Assembly (NCBI GenBank): GCA_021018995.1
Contig: CM037590.1
Coordinates: forward strand, 65,443,597 to 65,507,596
DNA from: Chloranthus sessilifolius
Lineage: Eukaryota > Streptophyta > Magnoliopsida > Chloranthales > Chloranthaceae
Length of the DNA stretch: 64,000 nucleotides
Reading direction: 5' to 3'
The notes beneath the pieces were generated by a model. It did no database searches, was not told the origin of the DNA, and saw only the letters and a list, made by a program, of their open reading frames with translations. This document shows positions 55,850-64,000 of the stretch, piece after piece. Each line of letters begins with the position of its first letter. Within the stretch, counting starts at the first letter, position 1. A program made the position numbers and the translations under genes.

Positions 55850-57945
55850 TTAAGAGAGAGAGAGAGAGAGAGGGAGAGATTGAGAGAGAGAGAGAGAGAG
55901 AGAGATCATATTAGAATCAAGATGTGAAACAGAAAGATAAGTATAAATACATTATAGCTATATACAAATGTCAACAGAAAACAGAATTAAGATAAAGTTC
56001 CTAAACCCCTAATAGCTGCCATAAGTGTGTCAAACGTGGGTTTTCAATTGAAAAATAATCTGAAAAAATGGAATCTCCACCAGTTAACGCATGGAGGAAA
56101 CTTTCGTATCAAAAGAAAACCAACGAACTAAAAGAAATGGCAAAAGGAATTCTTTATAAATGTTACGAACTTAGGATGATTATATATAATAGAGAAAAAA
56201 CAGAGCTGGAAACTAGCAACGTCAAGCAAATAAAGATATGAATGCAAGACCTTAATATCAACAGCAAAGAGGAAGATCCTTAATCATTCATCTCGAAGAG
56301 GAAACTAAGATTTGGAGTACATATACCTCGGAGTTGTTTATAGAATCATGTGAACTGTGGTTCATTTCTTCAAAGTCTACATGGTCTAACAACATTGCAT
56401 TTATGAGATCATCATTGGCTTCATCTCCAGCAGCCATTTCACTGTTTGAACTTTGACCCCTATTCCGAAAGACTTTACACAATGAATTGTAATCCTGCAA
56501 ATTCTGCAATCACATCAAAAGTTGATTAGCAAGCAGGTTTTGGTTGAGAGTGAGAAGAAAAAAACTACGAAACAAAAAACTTCTAATGTATCTGCAATAT
56601 ACCCGATCCATGTCGAATTGATGGTCTTCAATATGATCAATCTTGTATTCATGCATCTCCCAATCGGTTCTCTTCCCAACCCAATCGGTTCTCTCCCCAT
56701 CATAGGTGTGAAATTCCCAAATAGTTTTGGTGCCCAGAGTTGACTTTGAAGATATAGGAGAAGATGCTATGAGCTTCCAGTATCCAGCTTCTGTAGACTT
56801 TTTTGTTCCTTTCCCAAGTAAGTACCAAAAAGATTCTGCATGCATCACCATTTTCATGAGCTGATATATGGTAAACAGTTACAGAAATCCGGCATGTCTC
56901 CGCAAGTATTCAAGAGGCAATATGCAGAAGTAGAGAATGCAATAAGTTTCTCACCTATTAGGTAATTATTTTTCTACGACAGTGATCTTTCATATATTAA
57001 TACCCTGATAAAGATAAAAAATTCCCACATAAAATGTTTTACAAGGGAGAGGAATAGATGCTAAGGGAACATTGGTCATTTAAAAGGGATTTCACAGTTT
57101 CAATTATCGGTAAACTCTTTTGCAGTAAGATTTCTTTGGAGAGTTGGACTTGGGTACAGCACGGTCATCTTCTTGACCAACTCAAATTTTAGAGATAATA
57201 GTCATACAGCATGGTCATCCTCATGTGTGTTTGATCAATTATAAATTAGGGACACTATATTTTTCACCTTGCACTCAGCAATTGGTTTATTGAGATTTTT
57301 CAGTCAGATCAGATGAACCAATTTCTTTTGGAAACTTAGTATAAAAATTGCTTGAATCTACCTAGCCAAGTTGTTTGGGGAGTACTGGGTTACTAGCTTC
57401 GGTTTCAGTAGCTTTTGCATTTTGTAAGGAGGTCAAGTCACAAGAAACGAAAAAAAGAAAGAAATATAGAAAAGATGATGGCATACACTGACAACCAACC
57501 AATGCATTTACTTCTGAATTGCGATCTGCTAAAACATTGCATCCACAGGGAGAAAAAGGAAAAGCTGGAACAACTAACTGGCCCTTTTCCTAGATTTAAA
57601 CATGAAGATCAAATTCGTCCCAAATCAAAACTAAAAATCAGGAAATCACATACTAAACAAAATGTGGATTAAATGGCCCAAGAATAATTTTGTGGCAGAT
57701 AAACAATAGAAACATATAAGATAGTTCTAGCAGTGAGGGAAGTGAGGATCAATTATAACAAGAAAGCAATTCTTACCAGGCAAATCCGAGGGCTCAACGT
57801 TGAAAGGGCTCTCTTCAATCACATTGGAAGGGAAGGGTGATCCACGACTCATTAAAAGGACTCTTTCCAACTGCATCAGAATATCCTCATCTGTTCCATG
57901 ATACTTGATAGGAGAAGTTGGAGAGAGAGTTGTTGAGGGACACAT
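49333..57945 (-). CDS. NAC-domain transcription factor-like protein, 392 residues, five coding exons
   Basis: Coding exons are 57777-57945, 56603-56835, 56327-56503, 49993-50344 and 49333-49580. All junctions are GT-AG with matching phases, and the total divides by three. Proteins of this family bind DNA as dimers in the nucleus. Residues 1-57 are a divergent subdomain A/B (GTDEDILMQLE, SPFPSNVIEE, PSDLPE). Residues 58-134 hold EAGYWK, IWEFHTYDGERTDW and TDWEMHEYKID (subdomains C/D). Residues 135-150 give DYNSLCKVFRNRG (subdomain E). The C-terminal part is acidic (LLDHVDFEEM, FIEFDDFNDNES), as in NAC activation regions, then Ser-rich with SSGGGGKASG near the end; no membrane segment is seen. 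GERTDW and GKRTDW look like a short internal duplication. The fourth intron is about 6 kb because of a gypsy insertion. Start: first ATG of the exon, but the frame stays open upstream. Confidence 0.72.
49625..49652 (+). other. G-rich run able to form a G-quadruplex, in the last NAC intron
   Basis: Five G-runs of three to five bases are separated by single A residues. The run lies on the non-template side relative to the plus strand, within the 412-base intron 49581-49992. Confidence 0.6.
50517..50677. mobile_element. MITE with 23-bp terminal inverted repeats
   Basis: AGGTTGCATTTGGGTTAGCT and the reversed right end AGGTTGCGTTTGGGTTAGCT are identical except for one base. Inside is a repeated CTCAGGTGG-type motif. 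It lies in the large NAC intron. No clear TSD was found. Confidence 0.7.
50579..51042. repeat. 232-bp tandem duplication spanning MITE and LTR start
   Basis: Copy one (50579-50810) and copy two (50811 to about 51042) each contain the right part of the MITE, the ACATCTATGATGGAGTATAT flank and the first roughly 80 bases of the gypsy LTR (TGATGC...). They differ by scattered substitutions. The second copy continues into the full 5' LTR, so the duplication happened after the LTR element inserted. Confidence 0.85.
52093..53297 (+). pseudogene. gypsy Gag relic joined to an integrase C-terminal stub
   Basis: The frame from ATG 52093 gives AEKFLKSIRDEVPNF, KIFVEWLSNIEEYFD and KIKLEGNAK (retrotransposon-gag core). 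Four stops occur (about 52198, 52255, 52321, 52414), and then the zinc knuckle CSKCQGFEHFAYQC (about 52480-52520). A Ser/Glu-rich spacer follows, interrupted by a CACTA-type MITE (52845-53017). The frame resumes, shifted exactly as that insertion predicts, as LHFESSYELH...FKDGDFVLVQFRPEQIHKKL (53034-53297). The last block is the gypsy integrase C-terminal motif, so almost all of pol was deleted between gag and here. Confidence 0.8.
52845..53017. mobile_element. CACTA-type MITE
   Basis: The left end CACTACAAAAAATAAGACTA and its reverse complement at the right end are near perfect. Subterminal GCTAATAG and GCCACTA motifs fill the 173-bp element. The flanking triplets are ACC and AAC, close to the 3-bp duplication expected for CACTA elements. 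Insertion of 173 plus 3 bases explains the frame change of the surrounding gag relic. Confidence 0.85.
53330..53871 (+). pseudogene. three tandem chromodomain-like repeats, last coding part of the element
   Basis: After a spacer (SKYLPEQCIKRLDGKVLGDS), three copies of one motif follow. These are HQAYREYRLRWTGKLKIDNT with TWI (about residues 69-90), HQAYLIHWKGKPNTKATWI (about 99-117) and RQQYLIKWKSKPKVESTS (about 127-144). Each matches the core of gypsy chromodomains, which bind modified histones and guide integration. The tail LHDENSCQPK is the usual end of this gypsy group's polyprotein. A single chromodomain is the norm. The ORF of 194 residues is open and runs into the 3' LTR; frame changes upstream mean it is no longer fused to integrase. 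Confidence 0.7.
54855..56280. other. remainder of the large NAC intron
   Basis: No gene is seen. A (AAT)n-like microsatellite at 54999-55034 explains the Asn-rich plus-strand ORF there. Confidence 0.5.
55807..55905. repeat. compound (GA)n microsatellite in the NAC intron
   Basis: Three GA tracts are separated by GGGAGAGATTAAGA and GGGAGAGATTGAGA, indicating internal duplication of about 37 bp. Confidence 0.93.
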
Positions 57946-57985
57946 GATCACTGGATTTAGGAGACCTGATCCGATTCCACTCTGC

Positions 57986-59254
57986 CTGAATTACAGGAGG
58001 TCAATATTATGTCATCCCAACACTCTCAAAAATTTCCAAGCACAATTCATGTCAGAAATCAAGTATTTACTCACAGGTTATCAATACATTGGCATTGGAA
58101 TTGAGGAGAGAGGCCAGAAAGCTTGGGGTAAAAAAATGAACCAAGAAAACTAAGAGAAATCTTTTTTCCTCATACTCCAATGACCAAAAAAGACTACAAA
58201 TATTTAGATGACGAAAATGCAAGCCACATTTGACCTACAAGATGGTAAATACATTTCAGCATCTCAAGAATAATTGAATCAAATGAAAAATTTAAAAAAA
58301 AAAGAATTTTGTTATTGATAAAAAAAAAAAAAAATGGGAGTTAGTTAATAATTTGGCATTCTAGTAAGTAAAGGTGCAATATTAAGTTATTGCAGAAACT
58401 ACGCCAATTCTTTTAATCAGTGAAGGTTGAAGTTATTGATGTCATTTTCTCATAGGAGTGACTCTCCTGACCGTATGTACACAGATTGTGCCATGACTGT
58501 CCACTTTACGCAGGTGGTGGATAAGTTTGATCAATCAAAGTAGCCCAGCTGGCAGCCCAGCATTGGCACATGTCGCAAAAAAATCAGATTGTGGACGATT
58601 TTAACCATTTGAGTGGTCATTTCAATTTGGACTATTATAAAAATATGAACATCCTTTTTTGAATGCGTAGATGATGGTTTAGACCCTCCAATGAGTGTTT
58701 TTTTTGTCCAATTCAGTTCAAAATATGAACAGCAATCGCGAGGACTCGGATTGCTCAAAAAAACATGCCATGTGGCCTAATATTGCGGATCGGTCATGGC
58801 CAATTAATCTTTTTCCCATAGCTTGAAAATACAGCTCAGATATACCCATATTGAGTGCCAAACACACATCATATACCCCTGCAATCCTGATGAACAATTC
58901 TTTTAAAATTACATTCCCTGAATACAACAACTAACATATATGGAAGGAAATTTCCAGAAATCCAAAGTTTAATACAACAAACACTGGTTTCAAATTACAA
59001 CAACTGACACTGGTGCATTATAACTTGGGGGGTGAAGCTAAAGCCCAAGAAAGTCACTAGATGTTTTGTACTAAACCACCATGGAAGTAGATTTAAAAGA
59101 ACAAACAAACAACACAATCAATGTAAAAAAAAACAGACAGAAGCAAGATTCCAAAAGGCCCATAATTTGCACTCTGATTGGGGATCAATCAAAGAAGATC
59201 TGAAGATACTAACATATCCAAAAACTAGGTTCTGAAGCTTATGAAGCGACTTAC
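57986..59254 (-). other. probable intron in the NAC 5' region
   Basis: It is bounded by a donor GTAAGT next to 59255 and an acceptor TTCAG next to 57985. 58300-58930 has A-rich tracts and repeat-like sequence and no coding pattern. Confidence 0.4.
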
Positions 59255-59322
59255 CCACGGAATTCTGTCAAAAGCCGACTGTCAGCAGACTTCTGTGATT
59301 CAAATTCATTACAGTCAGCTTT
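59255..59322 (-). other. candidate upstream (5' UTR or coding) exon of the NAC gene
   Basis: It has an acceptor CCTGTAG and a donor GTAAGT. The 68 bases are open in the frame that joins the NAC exon ending at 57985 with correct phase, giving KADCNEFESQKSADSR-type sequence. It has no Met, so it is either 5' UTR or the continuation of an unseen first coding exon. Confidence 0.4.
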
Positions 59323-59929
59323 CTACAGGATTCCATGGTGTAAAAGAGCTTCAAAACCACGGAAAGGTGAGGAGAGTCAACCTTTTCAAAAAATTGTTCT
59401 AAGAGTGCAACTTGACCGACTCAGAAACAATTGGCCAGTACGTGATACATGAAATTCGTCGGCAAATAAGATTTGAAAACAAACATGATAAAGGTTAGTA
59501 AAACATAGACAAAATATTTTTTATATTTGTTCTACTAACACGAATTCGACAAATGCGTATTGGAATGTGGATGTTATGCACCACAACCTCCTCTACGGCT
59601 ATAAGGAGATACCCACTACATATCCTAAAGCAAAATCCATTGCCAGTACTTGCTAATCAAATACACAATGTACTGGCCTATTTTATATACCATAGAGATT
59701 ATGCAGGTAAACTGTTACCTCGAATTCTCAAGATACAATTTACCGTGACAGAGAACATTGCTCATAAGAGAATTTCAGTAACATTAAACTCATAAAATTT
59801 ATTTTGACAAAAAATAAGATTCCGACAACCAACTTAACAAATTAAGTAAACATTGAAAAAGAAGCAATAATGGAAATCACTAACAAAACAGCCCTAGATC
59901 ATGAAAAAAGTTATCAATATTGTGAAATG

Positions 59930-60100
59930 CTAACCAATGGGGGGTTAGCGCAGTGGCCAGGACCACACCTCAAGAAGCGGAGGTACTGAGTTCGAATCCC
60001 ACCCCGTGTTGGACACTCGCAGGGTTTTATCCCTCCTAACTGGTATGTGTCATGTGCGGATGTTGCATGTACCCTGGGACTTCCCGTTATGAAAAAAAAG
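59930..60100 (+). mobile_element. tRNA-derived SINE
   Basis: A perfect 12-bp target duplication TATTGTGAAATG (59918-59929 and 60101-60112) flanks the element. Polymerase III promoter boxes are present: A box TAGCGCAGTGG at 59946-59956 and B box GAGTTCGAATC at 59988-59998, with tRNA-like spacing. The body of 171 bp ends in GAAAAAAAAG after CTTCCCGTTAT. The arrangement resembles the Au-type plant SINEs. It lies in the probable first intron of the NAC gene, in the opposite orientation. Confidence 0.92.
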
Positions 60101-60112
60101 TATTGTGAAATG

Positions 60113-61299
60113 AGTATAATTAGTAGCTTCAAAACACACAGTAGATTGTCTAATAAGAAGGATTTAGTTGGCTTCCATGCACAGAGTACATAGTCCAATA
60201 ACAAACCAAGTGCACTTTTGAAAAAACAGGCCATTACCCAGTGCGGGTCCTGTACAAACGGGTGCTAGAGGGGTGGCCTCCAAATATCTGAAAGTACACA
60301 TTTGGCGAGGTTTGCGGCATGTGATTGGCCACTGTACCTAAACCAGGTACAAGACCCATGGGCAAAAGAAATAGTCAATAAATATAATTAAATAAAATTT
60401 CAAATACACTCGTTTGGTGGTTGGAACAGAGGACATAATTCCAACTCAATATAGAAAGCGGGCCTGTAAGAACTCCAGAATCTAGATTATATAACCATTT
60501 TCAATCCCCAAAAATCTCGATCATATGTGGATGAATTATGAAAGATTAAAAACGATCAGTAGAACAACTAGAGAACAGAGCAGATTTGAAAATATTTCAT
60601 ATATCGAAGATCAAAATGACTCTGAATTATTCTAAAGCATATGAATATTCTCGTAAACAACGAATCCATATCACATCACTTTCTATAATCGAACCAAAAA
60701 CTGAAGATACCCAAACAATTAGAACCTGAATTCATATAGAATTCTCGATAATTTGAATTCAAAAGGCAGATTCCATCAATCTGAAGGGTATATCTTATTC
60801 TGAAAAGAAACAATGAATCTCTCAAATATACTTCTAAGATTCACATAAATTGCTAAAAAAAGGAAACTTAGAACCTGAATTTGAATAAAATTCTCGATAA
60901 TCCTATTTCTAAACAAAAATATGATTCTATCTAATATAAAGAGTATTTCTTATTCAAAAGAAAGAAGAAAAAAATTGAATCTTTCAGTTATGCTTCAAAA
61001 ATTCTCAGGGAATGCTAAAAAAAGGTAAATTTCCCAATTCGAACTAAACAACAAAAAAATGTTTAAAAAAAAAAACTCACAAATCAAGCACTATCTTTCC
61101 GTAGAAATCTTAAATTATCTCTCAATTCCCCCCTTCAAAAGGACCAACCAAAAGATCAATTCGATTTCTAAAAAAGCTTCAATTCTCTGACAAAATTCAA
61201 ACCATAAACTCCAAATTGCGTACTCTAAAATAACGAATTTGGAAAATCCCACTAGTAAATGAATATTCTTTTCGAATAAATCTAATCGAAGAACATCTA
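60113..61299. other. AT-rich probable intron in the NAC 5' region
   Basis: 60238-60362 has a weak inverted repeat (GCGGGTCCTGTACAA and, reversed, CATGGGTCTTGTACC) and may be a small MITE. 60720-61000 shows repeated GAACCTGAATT...AATTCTCGATAAT phrases (two copies about 170 bp apart). No coding sequence. Confidence 0.35.
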
Positions 61300-61301
61300 A
61301 C

Positions 61302-61375
61302 CTCTTAATTCGAGAAGGGTTTCTATCCACCCTCCACCCCCTTAAGCGATCACTCTTCACTCTCTCATTACTGAA
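61302..61375 (-). other. candidate first, non-coding exon of the NAC gene
   Basis: A GTTAGA donor follows AATTAAGAG at 61302. The segment has stops in the relevant frames, so it can only be untranslated leader. The right limit is a guess from the upstream TATA-like motif. Confidence 0.3.
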
Positions 61376-61397
61376 GACCAATTGGCTCTATTTATGG

Positions 61398-61404
61398 CTT
61401 TATA
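61398..61404 (-). promoter_or_regulatory. TATA-like motif of the NAC gene
   Basis: TATAAAG on the minus strand lies about 25 bases upstream of the proposed transcript start, in a segment that also has CATAAATAG. Position supports a promoter, but such AT-rich motifs are common here. Confidence 0.3.
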
Positions 61405-61429
61405 TTCAACCTTTGAGGTAAACGACTTA

Positions 61430-63779
61430 ATTACCATTTTAATCTCACTTTAAAACTAACCAATCACTTCGCTTCGGTTCGACCTGTTTACTATAACTTT
61501 TGACCGGTTGGAGTGTTGAGCTTCCGCGATATTTCCAATAAAATGGACCGGTAGTAGAGTTGATATCGGGTGACCCATCCGTTTCAAATTGCCTAGATGG
61601 TCACCCCATTCCAATGGCCTAGAATTCGCACCTACACTGAAAAGCCCCTCTTTATTGAATCGGATGATAGAGATCGATTTTCATCCAAATCTTCCACACA
61701 ATTGATCTTGAAATCATAGGAGTACCATCAGACCGTCAATTTAGTATTTCCCGTGGCATAGATCCCAAACAATGATCCTAAAAACAATGTGGGACACATC
61801 ATGCCCAACCGTGAGTTGAAATATTTACCACATGGAATACAAAATTGGTTGGTTTGAAGATACATCCATAGCATCAAGATTAATCGTTTGGAAGATTGGA
61901 TGAAAAATCAATTTCCACCATCCGATTTAATGCAGTCAACGGCTTTTCCATGAGGCACCTTCACTACTTGGATAGGCACAAAAAGAGGTTCCCATCTCTT
62001 TATAAGGAGCCTCTATGGATGCCCACCTATATACTAAAAGCCCCAACTTAATAAAAGACCTGACATCATTAAGTGGGCGCTTTTAGAAAGTAAAAGCTAC
62101 CTTTTATACTATTTCGGGCAGTTGGCGACAACAAAACTACCCTTTTCTAGAGTTTTTTTTTTTTTAACATTTTTATGTGCAAAGGATAAAATCTAGTTGC
62201 TCTGTATAAAAATATAGAAATGTTTAAATATAGCCTACTCCAATATATATCAATAAGGTCGAGATCTTTTTAATCCCCTAAATAGTCACAAAAACTACAC
62301 TTCTTATTAACAAAATGCATTTTTTCCGCAAACGTATAAAAAATGTTCAATAAGCAAAAATGTGTAAAATACGGTTTTTGGTTTAAAATATGTTTAAACG
62401 AAAAAAGGTTTAATTAAATATATTTTATTTATTCTTAATTTTAAATTTTCTATTTTTTTTATCTTTTCATACTTTGTAATTACACGAGTGCCACGGCCCA
62501 TGCCGTTCACTGGTTCATAGGAGTCTTCAAATATATGGCTAAGCAATTCGGGGGCAATGGCCTATAATGAGTCACAAGTAGATCATTCAGCACACATACA
62601 AAAAATATTGAACATAGGATGGTCAAACAACAAATATGATTCTCGGATCACTTTTTGAAATGTATCATGTGGATTCAAAGTCTGTTCGTATGATTGTAGG
62701 ACCATGATTTCAAGATCTATTGCAACGAAGATTGGAGAGAAACCTAATCCCTATCGTTTGATTTAAAGTTGTCAACAGCTTAAATCGTGAAATTCGAGTT
62801 GAGAAGGAAGAATCTTAGATTGTAATCAAAGATATGAAAGCCATTTCATTTGTTTTTCAATGCTTTATTTACTTTTAATAGATGAAAATAAGCTTTTAAC
62901 TAAGAATAGGGGCACAATTATTTTTACAATACGGTTTAGTCTCGTACGAGACCACGATTGTTTTACTATGAGACCGATTGATTGCGGTCTCATATGAGTC
63001 ACATCGATTTCAATAAAAAGTGGACAAAAAATACTTTTTTTTTTGGAAAAAAAAAGTTTTGAGCATCTTTCTCAAGTAACTAAGTTTAAAATTGACCTAA
63101 TGACGAAAACATAAAAAAAATTTAACATCGACCTATTAAGACAAATGCTAAAAAGCTTCTACCTTTGTATGGTCCTGTGACCTTTTATTTTTTAATTTTT
63201 TAATTTTTTAATTTTTTTTATTGGCATTCTAGAACAATGGCGGCTATTTCTTGCTTGTCGCTTTCTGTTGAAATTTCTAGCCAAAGATAAAGAGAAAAGT
63301 GGGATTACTGTACGAAATCCATGCATCTTTAAAACTTATAGGCATTTTCAAAGTAGAAAATAACACTTAATATCTATCACACAAATCCATCTGCAGTTCT
63401 TTTTAAATTCCATTATTGGCGTTTCGTAGCACCCCAAGATCCAAAACATGTTTAGGTGTGACGTGGATGTCAAGATATGCACATGGTCGGTCAAAGATTA
63501 CTAAACGAAAAAACTTATTTTAATAATGGTTAATATTTTAAAATTTGAATACTAATTTAAAATATCATCATTCATTATAATACCATTATTAATTTTTTAG
63601 AAGTAGGCAAAAATAGATTAAAGATAACAAAAACTATAACGAAAAGGAAGCCCAAGCAGCCTAGCAATAAATAAAAAGCAAAAATAACAAAGTAGACGAA
63701 ACCCAAGCAAGCCTAGAAACAAATAGATAGCAAGCCGGAAAATCAACCCAGGACTATAAGGAACCGCCATAGCATCCAT
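61430..63779. repeat. intergenic with dispersed repeat copies, no gene
   Basis: 62650-62850 carries CATGATTTCAAGATC, CCCTATCGTTTGATTTAAA and GAGAAGGAAGAATCTTAGAT of the dispersed family, and 61650-61950 has related pieces in the other orientation. Poly-A/T runs occur at 62150-62170, 63030-63060 and 63190-63220. Confidence 0.4.
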
Positions 63780-64000
63780 TCTATAATGCGACCTCGATAA
63801 GATAAAGGAAAATGCATGTAAGGAAATGAGATAATGTGTGAGTTAAGAACAACCATCTTAGCAAGATCATTAACAACTTGGTTTGCTTCCCGGTACCAGC
63901 GGTGGAGATCCCAATTGATAGCTTAAAATATCGAGTCGGTTTCGATGATGGGGAATTGAAAGCTTTGGCACAATTGATTCATCCAACAGTGCACTAGCTT
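63780..64000 (-). pseudogene. LINE RNase H domain fragment, cut by the window edge
   Basis: The minus strand gives FPIIETDS, then a TAA, then AINWDLHRWYREANQVVNDLAKMV. The ETDS motif and the YREANQVADxLAK-type block are the second half of the RNase H domain at the end of plant L1-type LINE ORF2. The start lies beyond the window. The in-frame stop at about 63925 marks it as a relic. An AT-rich segment follows downstream (63520-63650). Confidence 0.7.

Noticed and set aside
59940..60010. Possible tRNA gene (A and B boxes present)
   Set aside because: The sequence has 12-bp TSDs and an A-rich tail and does not form an intact cloverleaf from its boxes. It is a SINE.
61115..61381. 88-residue minus-strand ORF at the NAC 5' end
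   Set aside because: It reads across the proposed non-coding first exon and intron. Its composition and position fit leader and intron rather than a separate gene.

Overview
This is AT-rich plant nuclear DNA. The evidence is spliced genes with GT-AG introns, hAT, Ty1/copia, Ty3/gypsy, LINE and SINE relics of plant type, and the gene families present (a NAC-domain factor and an RFI2-like RING protein). It looks like a eudicot with abundant transposable elements; I cannot name the species. No bacterial-type genes, rRNA, functional tRNA or CRISPR array is visible.

Layout. 1-2.6 kb holds rearranged Ty3/gypsy debris (a minus-strand RT piece beside a plus-strand chromodomain) and hairpin-rich repeat. 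3.9-6.5 kb is a two-exon, minus-strand RFI2-like RING fragment that has lost a zinc ligand. 6.8-9.5 kb is a solo gypsy LTR with a 5-bp target duplication (TSD). 9.5-15 kb is intergenic, with a GA-rich tandem duplication, a long (AT)n tract and small inverted-repeat elements. 15.1-18.7 kb is a non-autonomous hAT (8-bp TSD) containing another solo LTR. 18.9-38.7 kb is a three-level nest: a degenerate copia element is split by a 5.5-kb hAT (8-bp TSD), which is split by a 10.8-kb gypsy element (5-bp TSD, about 2.5-kb LTRs). That gypsy element has lost its integrase C-terminus and carries about 1.1 kb of unrelated coding-like sequence there. 39.4-48.8 kb is a third hAT (8-bp TSD). It contains a foldback element with arms of about 1 kb and palindromic repeats, a LINE fragment and a gag-only copia element.

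49.3-61.4 kb is the one convincing host gene, on the minus strand: a five-coding-exon, 392-residue NAC-like transcription factor whose splice phases agree throughout. A pol-less gypsy element with three chromodomain-like repeats sits in its fourth coding intron, and a tRNA-derived SINE sits in its 5' region. 61.4-64 kb is intergenic repeat ending in a minus-strand LINE RNase H fragment.

No multi-gene pathway is encoded. The main story is the insertion history, which can be ordered from nesting and TSDs, together with several unusual non-autonomous elements.
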